From: Clostridiaceae bacterium
GTDB taxonomy: Bacteria > Bacillota > Clostridia > Saccharofermentanales > UBA5734
Length of the DNA: 8,842 nt
Direction of reading: 5' to 3'
Assembly (NCBI GenBank): GCA_012522285.1
Contig: JAAYKS010000040.1
Location: 1-8,842 of the forward strand
The translations under genes were made by a program, and so were the position numbers. Numbering within the stretch: position 1 is the first letter of the stretch; each line of letters starts with the position of its first letter. The notes below the pieces were generated by a model. It was not told the origin of the DNA and made no database searches. It saw nothing but the letters and a program-made list of their open reading frames with translations. Below, piece by piece: positions 1-6,234 of the stretch.

Positions 1-108
1 CGATTCGGGCGCCACCGTCAATGGGCGTCCGAAGCGCTTACGGCACTGGACGCGGATGACCGAGACACCGCGCGGCAGATCTTGCTCCAGCTGGCGGAAG
101 AACTGTAA
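1..108 (+). CDS. C-terminal fragment of upstream gene, probably YlxM-like
   Basis: An open frame enters from the left edge and ends at the TAA at 106-108, giving 35 residues that finish in a leucine- and glutamate-rich amphipathic helix (ending LLQLAEEL). The start lies outside the window. The gene just before ffh in Bacillota is usually ylxM, a small helix-turn-helix protein linked to the SRP pathway, and its C-terminus is a helical Leu/Glu-rich segment of this kind. No diagnostic motif is present, so the name is an inference from position. The gap to ffh is only 21 bp and holds the ffh ribosome binding site, so the two genes are probably cotranscribed. Confidence 0.45.
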   Translation, partial: RFGRHRQWASEALTALDADDRDTARQILLQLAEEL

Positions 109-129
109 ACGACCTGAACGGGAGGAATC

Positions 130-1467
130 ATGCCTCTATTTGAAAGTTTGTCTCAAAAACTGGGTGCGATCACCGGCCGGATGCGCGGAAAATCCCGCGT
201 GACCGAACAGGACATCAAGGACATGATGTGGGAAATCCGCATGGCTCTGCTCGAAGCGGATGTCAACTACCAGGTCGTCCGGGATCTGGTCGCGGAAATA
301 TCCGAAAAATGCCGTGGATCGGAAGTGATGGAAAGCCTCACACCGGGCCAGCAAGTCGTCAAGATCGTCCACGAGGCGCTGATCGACATGCTGGGCGGTG
401 CCGCCGGCAAACTGGCGGTGTCCCCCTCGGGATTTACCGTCTACATGCTGTACGGACTGCAGGGATCGGGCAAGACCACCACCGCCGCCAAAATGGCCCT
501 CATGCTCAAAAAACGCGGCAAAAAACCGATGGTGACATCGGTGGACGTGCATCGTCCCGCCGCCGCGCGTCAGCTCGAAATCCTGGCTTCCCAGATCGGG
601 GTGCCCTGCTTCACGCAACCGGATGAGAAGGATGCCGCGACGATCGCGAGTGCGGCCCTCGACCGGGCACGTTACCTCCTGTGTGACACCCTGATCGTGG
701 ACACCGCCGGCCGCATGACGGTCGACGAGGAGCTCATGCAGGAACTGGAGACGATCGGCAAAGTCGTGCGGCCGACCGAAAAACTACTGGTCGTGGATGC
801 CATGATCGGGCAGGAAGCGGTGAACATCGCGTTGGCGTTCGACCAACGCATCGGTCTGGACGGATTTGTCATGACCAAACTCGACGGAGACGCCCGCGGC
901 GGTGCGGCGCTCTCGATTGTGCGGATGACCGGCAAGCCGATCAAACTGGCCTGTGTCGGTGAAAAGGTGGGGGACATCGAGGAATTCTACCCGGATCGGA
1001 TGGCGTCCCGCAGCCTGGGCATGGGCGATGTGCTGACCCTGATCGAGAAAGCGTCGGAAGCGCTGGATGAAAAGCGCGCGCGTCAGACGATGGACAACAT
1101 TCTCAAGGATCAGTTTACGATGGAGGACATGCTCAGCCAGTTCGAGGAAGTCCGAAAGATGGGTTCGATCCAGGATGTCCTCGGCATGATACCGGGCATG
1201 AAGGGAAAACAGCTCGACCAGGCGCAGATTGACCCCAAAGCGATCGATCGCAGCATGGCCATCATCCGTTCCATGACCCGCCGTGAACGGGTCAATCCGG
1301 GCGTGCTGAACGCCAGCCGGCGCAAACGGATCGCGGCAGGCGCCGGCACCACGGTGCAGGAAGTCAACCGCCTGGTCAATCAATACGAAGAGACCAAGAC
1401 ACTGATGAAACGGTTCACCGGAATGTCAAAAGGGAGAAAAAGGGGCAGAATGGGACTCCCGTTCTGA
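130..1467 (+). CDS. ffh: Signal recognition particle protein Ffh (SRP54 GTPase)
   Basis: Ffh binds SRP RNA and signal sequences of nascent membrane and secreted proteins, and targets ribosomes to the membrane through the FtsY receptor. The 445 residues match the usual Ffh length. The order is an N-domain helical bundle (about 1-90), a G domain (about 100-300) and a methionine-rich M domain (about 325-432). Visible motifs are the P-loop GLQGSGKTT (109-117), DVHRPAAARQL (139-149, with His where Tyr or Phe is common), DTAGR (191-195), TKLDGDARGG (249-258), the finger-loop stretch GSIQDVLGMIPGM (345-357) and the SRP-RNA-binding helix SRRKRIAAGAG (396-406). The tail after the M domain is short and basic. 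The ATG at 130 is preceded by a strong GGGAGGA site (120-126). No promoter is visible in the 21 bp upstream. rpsP follows after 51 bp. Confidence 0.98.
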   Translation: MPLFESLSQKLGAITGRMRGKSRVTEQDIKDMMWEIRMALLEADVNYQVVRDLVAEISEKCRGSEVMESLTPGQQVVKIVHEALIDMLGGAAGKLAVSPSGFTVYMLYGLQGSGKTTTAAKMALMLKKRGKKPMVTSVDVHRPAAARQLEILASQIGVPCFTQPDEKDAATIASAALDRARYLLCDTLIVDTAGRMTVDEELMQELETIGKVVRPTEKLLVVDAMIGQEAVNIALAFDQRIGLDGFVMTKLDGDARGGAALSIVRMTGKPIKLACVGEKVGDIEEFYPDRMASRSLGMGDVLTLIEKASEALDEKRARQTMDNILKDQFTMEDMLSQFEEVRKMGSIQDVLGMIPGMKGKQLDQAQIDPKAIDRSMAIIRSMTRRERVNPGVLNASRRKRIAAGAGTTVQEVNRLVNQYEETKTLMKRFTGMSKGRKRGRMGLPF

Positions 1468-1518
1468 TCCAAAGCCCTTTTACAGATAGAAAACCCAAAT
1501 GATACGGAGGAAAAAACC

Positions 1519-1764
1519 ATGGCAGTGAAAATCAGACTCAAGAGGATCGGGGCCAAAAAAGCGCCGTGTTACCGCGTGGTGGTTGCGGATTCGAGATCCC
1601 CGCGGGACGGCCGCTTTATCGAAGAGATCGGTATCTACCAGCCGCTGCAAGATCCCGCGCTGGTTCGGATCGATGTGGAGAAAGCGAAAAAATGGATCGC
1701 CAACGGCGCACAGCCGACCGACACCGTACGCGATCTTCTGAGAAAGTTGGGAGCGTTGGAATGA
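1519..1764 (+). CDS. rpsP: Small ribosomal subunit protein bS16
   Basis: bS16 is an early-binding protein of the 30S subunit that stabilises the 16S rRNA 5' domain. The 81-residue product begins MAVKIRLKRIGAKKAPCYR and continues with VVVADSRSPRDGRFIEEIG, the family signature, and has normal length. The start is fixed by a strong GGAGG (1506-1510) eight bases before the ATG. Its TGA overlaps the ATG of the next gene in an ATGA (1761-1764), so khpA is probably translationally coupled. The 51 bp between ffh and rpsP contain no convincing promoter or terminator, so rpsP is likely read from the ffh transcript. Confidence 0.98.
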   Translation: MAVKIRLKRIGAKKAPCYRVVVADSRSPRDGRFIEEIGIYQPLQDPALVRIDVEKAKKWIANGAQPTDTVRDLLRKLGALE

Positions 1765-2009
1765 GTAGGGAAGCGAACGAAATGAAGGATCTGTTGACGA
1801 CGATCGTTACGGCGCTCGTCAGCCGCCCTGAAATGGTTCGCATCGACCATCACGACCAGGGCAATACCGTGTTGCTGGAGATCCATGTCGATCCCGAAGA
1901 TATGGGAAAAGTCATCGGAAAGCAGGGGAAACGCGCCCAGGCGATCCGTGCGATCATGAAGGCCAAAGCGACCAAGTGTGACAAACGGGTCATCGTGGAT
2001 ATCGTGTGA
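1761..2009 (+). CDS. khpA: KH-domain RNA-binding protein KhpA (YlqC/UPF0109)
   Basis: This is a small single-KH-domain RNA-binding protein. In other Firmicutes KhpA partners with KhpB (Jag/EloR) and affects cell elongation and RNA stability; here that role is inferred from the family. The 82 residues include the KH signature GKVIGKQGKRAQAIR (49-63) with the GKQG loop (53-56). They end in the beta strand RVIVDIV. The chosen ATG overlaps the rpsP stop by 4 nt and has GGGA 8 nt upstream. A second in-frame ATG at 1782 would give 75 residues starting MKDLL, closer to the typical family start, so the first seven residues are uncertain. The position between rpsP and rimM is the classical one. Confidence 0.95.
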   Translation: MSREANEMKDLLTTIVTALVSRPEMVRIDHHDQGNTVLLEIHVDPEDMGKVIGKQGKRAQAIRAIMKAKATKCDKRVIVDIV

Positions 2010-2548
2010 GCAGCATGGTTCGACTACCGAGAGACATCGTCCATATCGGTCGGATCGGAGCGCCGCACGGCGTGAGGGGAGAGATACGTGTCTTTCCCCT
2101 CACGGAAGACCCTTCCCGGTTTTCCGGCCTGTCCGCCTGTCTGCTGGTATCTCCGGACGAAAAAACCCGCCGTCCGGTCGAGATCCTGTCTATCCGCACA
2201 CAGGGGAGCCATTTCCTGCTGACCTTCGAAGGAATCCTTTCAAAAGAAGCCGCGCAGACACTGAACGGTTTCTTTTTGTCTGTTCCGCGCGAAGAGGCCA
2301 TTCCTTTGCCGCCGGGAAGACATTTCATTTTTGATCTGGTGGGTTGTGAGGTGTTCGAGGCAGAACAGCGTCTCGGCCAGCTGCGCGATGTCTTGCAAAC
2401 CGGCGCTAACGATGTGTACGTCGTGGAACGTTCCGGCAAAAAAGACCTCCTGATCCCGGTCACACGTGAGATCGTCCGCACGATCGACATCGCGTCGCGG
2501 CGGATCGACGTGGTACTGCCGGAAGGACTGCTGGAAATCTATGAGTGA
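2006..2548 (+). CDS. rimM: Ribosome maturation factor RimM
   Basis: RimM binds uS19 and assists late maturation of the 30S head domain. The 180-residue product has the N-terminal RimM domain with IGRIGAPHGVRGEIRV (14-29), a linker, and a C-terminal PRC-barrel. The barrel opens at LPPGRHFIFDLVGCEV (101-116) and closes with VLPEGLLEIYE. The length is normal. Two starts are possible: GTG at 2006, which overlaps the khpA stop as GTGA, or ATG at 2015, three codons later. Neither has a strong Shine-Dalgarno, which fits translational coupling to khpA. The 3' end overlaps trmD by 8 nt. Confidence 0.96.
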   Translation: MSSMVRLPRDIVHIGRIGAPHGVRGEIRVFPLTEDPSRFSGLSACLLVSPDEKTRRPVEILSIRTQGSHFLLTFEGILSKEAAQTLNGFFLSVPREEAIPLPPGRHFIFDLVGCEVFEAEQRLGQLRDVLQTGANDVYVVERSGKKDLLIPVTREIVRTIDIASRRIDVVLPEGLLEIYE

Positions 2549-3317
2549 CGAGTCGCACACGATGCGGATCCGCGTATTGACGCTGTTTCCCGACATGATC
2601 TGCGAGGTGGTGCACACCAGCATTCTCGGACGGGCGGTGGCGGCGGGCATCCTCGATGTCGAAGCCGTCGACATCCGCGACTATGCGGACAACGCCTACC
2701 GCAAAGTGGACGACGCCATGTTTGGCGGGGGTACCGGCATGCTGATGATGTGCGAACCGGTTTACCGCTCGTGGGAAGCCGCCAAAACGTCTTTGAACGA
2801 TAAGGCGCATACGGTGTTTTTGTCCGCGCAAGGACGGCCCTTTACACAACAGCGCGCGATCGAATTGTCCGGCATGAATTCATTGATCTTGCTGTGCGGC
2901 CATTACGAAGGGATCGATCGTCGCGTCCTGGACGAGATCGTCGACGAGGAGATCTCCATCGGAGATTATGTGCTGACCGGCGGCGAACTGCCAGCCTTGA
3001 CGGTGATCGACGCGATTGCGAGAATGCTGCCGGGCGTGCTCCCCGCACCCGAAGCCTATCTGCTCGAATCCCATATGGAAGGAACCCTCGAAGGCCCTCA
3101 ATACACCCGTCCCGCCGTCTGGAAAGACCGGGCGGTCCCGCAGGTGCTTCTGTCGGGCCACCACGCGAACATCCAGATGTTTCGGAGGCTGTCGTCACTG
3201 GAAACGACCAGAAGATACCGCCCCGATCTGTTCAACCGGCTGCGGCTGGAACCGGAAGAACTGGAACGCTTGCTGCGCTTCACGCGTCAAAATGAAAAAG
3301 GGGAGCGCGAGGAATGA
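2541..3317 (+). CDS. trmD: tRNA (guanine-37-N1)-methyltransferase TrmD
   Basis: TrmD transfers a methyl group from S-adenosylmethionine to N1 of G37 in tRNAs that read CNN-type codons, preventing +1 frameshifting. It is a SPOUT trefoil-knot homodimer. The 258 residues show FGGGTGMLMM (61-70), the SAM-pocket loop CGHYEGIDRRV (119-129), the knot segment SIGDYVLTGGELPALTVIDA (139-158), GPQYTRP (185-191) and VLLSGHHA (202-209). By alignment from memory, the catalytic Asp169 of E. coli falls on Glu176 here (SHMEGTLE context, against the common SFxxGLL). The start at 2541 overlaps rimM by 8 nt. An in-frame ATG at 2562 gives MRIRVLTLFPDM, the canonical N-terminus, and 251 residues; either may be used. 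Confidence 0.96.
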   Translation: MSDESHTMRIRVLTLFPDMICEVVHTSILGRAVAAGILDVEAVDIRDYADNAYRKVDDAMFGGGTGMLMMCEPVYRSWEAAKTSLNDKAHTVFLSAQGRPFTQQRAIELSGMNSLILLCGHYEGIDRRVLDEIVDEEISIGDYVLTGGELPALTVIDAIARMLPGVLPAPEAYLLESHMEGTLEGPQYTRPAVWKDRAVPQVLLSGHHANIQMFRRLSSLETTRRYRPDLFNRLRLEPEELERLLRFTRQNEKGEREE

Positions 3318-4789
3318 CAGGTCCGGGACGACAGCACCGCATTAGGAGACCATCGGGGCGGAAAAGGGCGGCCTTGACGGCCGTCATGCTGGTGCTGGTT
3401 TTGCTGGTGTCGGGTTGCGAGCCGGCGGTCGAAACGACGTCCGCGACGCAGGGGACCCCCACCGTATCTCCCGTGCCAACCCCCACCCAGACACAACCGT
3501 CCGCCACGCCCACTCCCACTCCGATGCCGACACCGTTCCCGACACCAGTGCCCTACATCGCACCGGGCACACCGTCGATCGATTCCTCCCGCCTGCACGC
3601 GCAGATCCTGTCCCTTACAGCGGATCCTTCCTCATGGAACGCGGGCGACACGGCGCAGGGATGGTTCCGATGCGGCGATGCGTTTTTGTTCGCAGGAACG
3701 GAGGAAGGCGAATCCGCTGAAATCATGCCGGGCGTGAGCATCGGCACACCGATCGATCAAGCCGTCGATGCCACCGGCAAACCTCTCCGCAATGGATCTC
3801 GCGCGAACGTTTTTTTCTTTGATTCCCTGGTGCTTGTGTTCTATGGGGACGAGACCGTCGAGGCCGCCGCGTTTTGGGGAAGGCAGCCTGGCACGTCTGC
3901 CACGCAGATCGTACGGCGGCTGTGCGATACGCTCTACGAATACGACCGCGTCGTCGTACGCCAGGATGGGAAGAATCTGCCTTCGGCGGACGGCAGATTC
4001 GTTTTGTCCTATTTCGATGGAGAACAGCCCTTCCTTGCGGTATACCCGGCAGGGGATCCGATCCGGTGGATTCCATTGCACGGTGCCTCGCGTGAACATT
4101 ATTGGGTCAACGCCCATACCTTCCTGCGCATCGAGGCGGACACGCTGCGTCCCGCCTGTCACGCGTTCGACATCGAGGCGGAGTGGCCTGCCGAGCGCAT
4201 ACGGTCCTTCCCGCTGCTCGACCTGCACCAAGTCGACCCCGAGATCCGCATCGACATGAAATATGCGTCGGAAGACAACTTTGTCCATACCGATCTATAC
4301 GGAGACCTCTCCACGGTCTATCTGCCTGAAGAGGCGGCCCGCCGTCTGGCGGCCGCGCACGAGGCGCTGCGTGCGGACTACCCCCATCTACGGTTTCTGG
4401 TCTATGACATCTTCCGCCCAAAAAGCGTCCAGCAGCGTATGTGGGACATGGTGCAGGGCACCGAATACGAAGCCATTTTGTCCGATCCCGAAGCCTGGTT
4501 TTCAAACCATTACATCGGCATGGCGCTCGATCTGACCTTATTTGACACCACGACGGGGCAGGAACTCGACATGGGAACCGGATTCGACAGTTTCGACCGC
4601 CTGGCCTGGCCGCGATACGAAGCGGAATTTCTCGCTTCGGGACGGCTTAGCAGGGAACAACACGAAAATCGTCTGATCCTGCGCAGGTTTATGGAAGCCC
4701 AAGGGTTCACCCAGCTCTATTTCGAATGGTGGCAATTCGATCTTCACATGCCGGGCGGCATCCCGGCCATGTTCAAGTGGTTTGAATAA
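3314..4789 (+). CDS. Lipoprotein with VanX-like D-Ala-D-Ala dipeptidase (M15D) domain
   Basis: This is a predicted surface lipoprotein of 491 residues. It has a basic N-terminus, a hydrophobic segment (about 20-33) and the lipobox LVSGC with lipidated Cys35. A Pro/Thr/Ser-rich spacer (about 41-80) and a region with no family I recognise (about 88-300) follow. Residues about 303-491 resemble VanX dipeptidases, which hydrolyse D-Ala-D-Ala: DMKYASEDNF (314-323), DIFRP (365-369, Arg368 matching VanX Arg71), and SNHYIGMALDLTL (397-409, zinc ligands His399 and Asp406). ELDMGTGFD (417-425) and the catalytic motif EWW (471-473) complete it. The canonical EWWH reads EWWQ, so the third zinc ligand is Gln474. 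His478 lies four residues on. VanX Arg118 is replaced by Ile401. It may be an altered metallopeptidase, a wall-binding pseudoenzyme or an LD-type relative. The ATG overlaps the trmD stop (ATGA) and follows GGGAGCGAGG. Confidence 0.85.
   Translation: MTGPGRQHRIRRPSGRKRAALTAVMLVLVLLVSGCEPAVETTSATQGTPTVSPVPTPTQTQPSATPTPTPMPTPFPTPVPYIAPGTPSIDSSRLHAQILSLTADPSSWNAGDTAQGWFRCGDAFLFAGTEEGESAEIMPGVSIGTPIDQAVDATGKPLRNGSRANVFFFDSLVLVFYGDETVEAAAFWGRQPGTSATQIVRRLCDTLYEYDRVVVRQDGKNLPSADGRFVLSYFDGEQPFLAVYPAGDPIRWIPLHGASREHYWVNAHTFLRIEADTLRPACHAFDIEAEWPAERIRSFPLLDLHQVDPEIRIDMKYASEDNFVHTDLYGDLSTVYLPEEAARRLAAAHEALRADYPHLRFLVYDIFRPKSVQQRMWDMVQGTEYEAILSDPEAWFSNHYIGMALDLTLFDTTTGQELDMGTGFDSFDRLAWPRYEAEFLASGRLSREQHENRLILRRFMEAQGFTQLYFEWWQFDLHMPGGIPAMFKWFE
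3458..3553 (+). repeat. Low-complexity Pro/Thr codon repeat in the lipoprotein spacer
   Basis: Alternating Pro and Thr/Ser/Gln codons (CCN-ACN pattern, about 6 nt period) encode a spacer with a core of TPTPTPMPTPFPTPVP, roughly residues 49-80. Such extended linkers hold lipoprotein domains away from the membrane in Gram-positive walls. The imperfect tandem codons could vary in length between strains by slippage. Confidence 0.75.
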
Positions 4790-4813
4790 AGCACCCCGGC
4801 TCGGAAGTTTCGC

Positions 4814-4842
4814 TTGCCAGACAGCAAACCCTATGATAAAAT
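4814..4842 (+). promoter_or_regulatory. Sigma-A-type promoter for rplS
   Basis: TTGCCA (4814-4819) and TAAAAT (4837-4842) are separated by 17 bp, close to the sigma-A consensus. They lie in the 128-bp gap between the lipoprotein gene and rplS. Transcription would begin near 4849, giving a leader of about 68 nt before the rplS ATG. L19 leader RNAs that control rplS are known in Bacillus, but I cannot match a specific fold here beyond a short AGCG/CGCT pairing near 4862-4872. No intrinsic terminator is seen between the lipoprotein stop and this promoter, so upstream read-through is also possible. Confidence 0.7.
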
Positions 4843-4917
4843 ACCGAAGCTAATGATTACGAGCGGTCCGCTGCCGGTTGCGTGCATGAACGTTCTTGTT
4901 GAGAGGAGATACGCAAT

Positions 4918-5268
4918 ATGGACATCATCAAGGCCGTAGAACAGGCACAGCTCCGGAACGCCTACCCCGAGGTTGAAATCGGCGACTATGTCAAAGTGCA
5001 TCTGAAGATCAGTGAGGGCAACCGCGAGCGGATCCAGGTGTTCGAGGGAACCGTGATCGGCCGCAAAGGCGGCGGGATCAACGAAACCATCACCGTGCGG
5101 CGTCTTTCGTACGGTGTCGGCGTGGAGCGCACTTTGCCGGTCCATTCGCCCAAGATCGACCATATCGAGATCGTCCGCAAGGGACGAGTCCGCAGGGCAA
5201 AGCTTTACTACCTGCGTGACCGCGTCGGCAAGGCCGCCAAGGTCAAGGAAAAGTTGATCAGAAAATAA
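4918..5268 (+). CDS. rplS: Large ribosomal subunit protein bL19
   Basis: bL19 sits at the 30S-50S interface and contributes to an intersubunit bridge. The 116 residues show the family pattern: GDYVKVHLKISEGNRERIQ (22-40), FEGTVIGRKGGGINETITVR (42-61), the SYGVGVERTLPVHSP block (64-78), and the basic tail RVRRAKLYYLRDRVGKAA. The length is normal. A strong AGAGGAGA (4902-4909) precedes the ATG. Its own promoter lies upstream (4814-4842) and a strong terminator directly downstream (5280-5308), so it can be expressed as a single-gene unit although it sits next to the trmD operon. Confidence 0.98.
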   Translation: MDIIKAVEQAQLRNAYPEVEIGDYVKVHLKISEGNRERIQVFEGTVIGRKGGGINETITVRRLSYGVGVERTLPVHSPKIDHIEIVRKGRVRRAKLYYLRDRVGKAAKVKEKLIRK

Positions 5269-5279
5269 CAGAGACTGAT

Positions 5280-5308
5280 GGAAGGGACCGCAAGGTCCCT
5301 TCCGTTTT
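5280..5308 (+). terminator. Rho-independent terminator after rplS
   Basis: There is a perfect 10-bp stem, GGAAGGGACC (5280-5289) with GGTCCCTTCC (5294-5303). It is closed by the GNRA-type loop GCAA and followed by GTTTT (5304-5308). It starts 12 nt after the rplS stop. It should end most rplS transcripts, leaving rbgA to read-through or to a promoter I cannot see. Confidence 0.9.
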
Positions 5309-5313
5309 CATAC

Positions 5314-5340
5314 CGCAACCATGCCATCCGCACGGTTGCG
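5314..5340. repeat. Inverted repeat upstream of rbgA
   Basis: CGCAACC (5314-5320) and GGTTGCG (5334-5340) form a perfect 7-bp stem with a 13-nt loop, between the rplS terminator and the rbgA ribosome binding site. There is no T tract, so it is not an intrinsic terminator. It could be an RNA structural element or operator, or chance. The rest of this 62-nt gap shows no clear promoter. Confidence 0.4.
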
Positions 5341-5370
5341 TGCCAACAAGGATCCGTGGGAGGGAGAGCG

Positions 5371-6231
5371 ATGTCACAGCCAGTCAATTGGTTTCCGGGA
5401 CACATGGCCCGTACGCTGAGGAACATGGCGGAACGTCTGCGCCAGGTGGACGCGGTGATCGAGACATGCGACGCGCGCATACCCGTCAGTAGCCGCAATC
5501 CGCAGCTCGACCAGATCATCGGCGACAAGCCGCGGCTTCTGGTCCTGTCCAAAGAGGACCTGGCCGACCCTGCGGTGACGCGTGACTGGATTTCCCATTT
5601 CCGCCGGCAGGGGATCATGGCTCTCGCCTGCGACAGCACACGGAAAAACGGTGTCGAGCAGGTACGGAAAGCATGTCTGACATTGAGCGCCGGCCGGATC
5701 GAGCGTGCGGCGGAAAAGGGGCGGATGGGTCGGCCCGCACGTGCGATGGTCGTCGGCATTCCCAACACCGGAAAATCCACCCTGATCAACTCCCTTTCCG
5801 GGCGCGCTTCGGCACGCGTGGAAGACCGACCTGGCGTCACGCGCGCGCCCCAGTGGGTTCGCACGCACGACGGGCTCGAACTGATGGACATGCCGGGGGT
5901 TCTCTGGGCTTCGCTGGGTGACCGGACCTGTCAGATTCATCTCGCGGCAACCGGCGCGATCAAAGACGACATCCTCGATCTGCCGGAAATCGCAATCGAG
6001 ACGCTAGCCCTGCTCGTGCGCCTGTATCCGGACGCAGTCCGCGCGCGCTACAAAGCGGAAACCCTGGATCTCCCCCCGGAAGAATTGCTGGACACGCTGG
6101 CTCGGCGCAGGGGATGCATCCTGTCGGGAGGCCGTGTGGACCGCATGCGGTTTTCCACACTGTTGCTGGACGAATTCCGGGCGGGTCGCATCGGGCGCAT
6201 TTCGTTGGAACAACCGGAAACAGAGGAGTGA
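5371..6231 (+). CDS. rbgA: Ribosome biogenesis GTPase RbgA (YlqF)
   Basis: RbgA is a circularly permuted GTPase that acts late in 50S assembly in Gram-positive bacteria, monitoring incorporation of uL16 and neighbouring proteins. The 286 residues match the usual length of about 280. The permuted order of motifs is visible. After the N-terminal WFPGHMARTL (7-16) and CDARIPVSSRNP (33-44) come G4 as LSKEDL (59-64, Ser replacing the usual Asn of NKxD), G1 GIPNTGKST (129-137), G2 RPGVT (153-157) and G3 DMPGV (173-177). A C-terminal RNA-binding helical domain of about 85 residues follows. A longer frame begins at 5278, but that start lies inside the rplS terminator region. The ATG at 5371 has GGGAGGGAGAG just upstream and the family N-terminus. 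rnhB follows after 3 nt. Confidence 0.96.
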   Translation: MSQPVNWFPGHMARTLRNMAERLRQVDAVIETCDARIPVSSRNPQLDQIIGDKPRLLVLSKEDLADPAVTRDWISHFRRQGIMALACDSTRKNGVEQVRKACLTLSAGRIERAAEKGRMGRPARAMVVGIPNTGKSTLINSLSGRASARVEDRPGVTRAPQWVRTHDGLELMDMPGVLWASLGDRTCQIHLAATGAIKDDILDLPEIAIETLALLVRLYPDAVRARYKAETLDLPPEELLDTLARRRGCILSGGRVDRMRFSTLLLDEFRAGRIGRISLEQPETEE

Positions 6232-6234
6232 CGG

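Noticed and set aside
784..1383. Minus-strand open frame of 199 codons inside ffh
   Set aside because: It is antisense to a clear Ffh gene, has low-complexity His/Arg/Asp composition and no family motif. GC-rich coding DNA commonly gives such shadow frames.
1479..1507. Possible promoter before rpsP (TTTACA)
   Set aside because: At 17 bp spacing the -10 position overlaps the rpsP ribosome binding site and does not resemble TATAAT.
3632..4288. Minus-strand open frame of 218 codons inside the lipoprotein gene
   Set aside because: The plus-strand frame has a lipobox, a spacer and M15D motifs, while the antisense product has no recognisable motif or ribosome binding site.
5278..5370. Upstream extension of the rbgA frame
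   Set aside because: Its ATG sits at the base of the rplS terminator hairpin with no Shine-Dalgarno, and the extra 31 residues are not part of the RbgA family.
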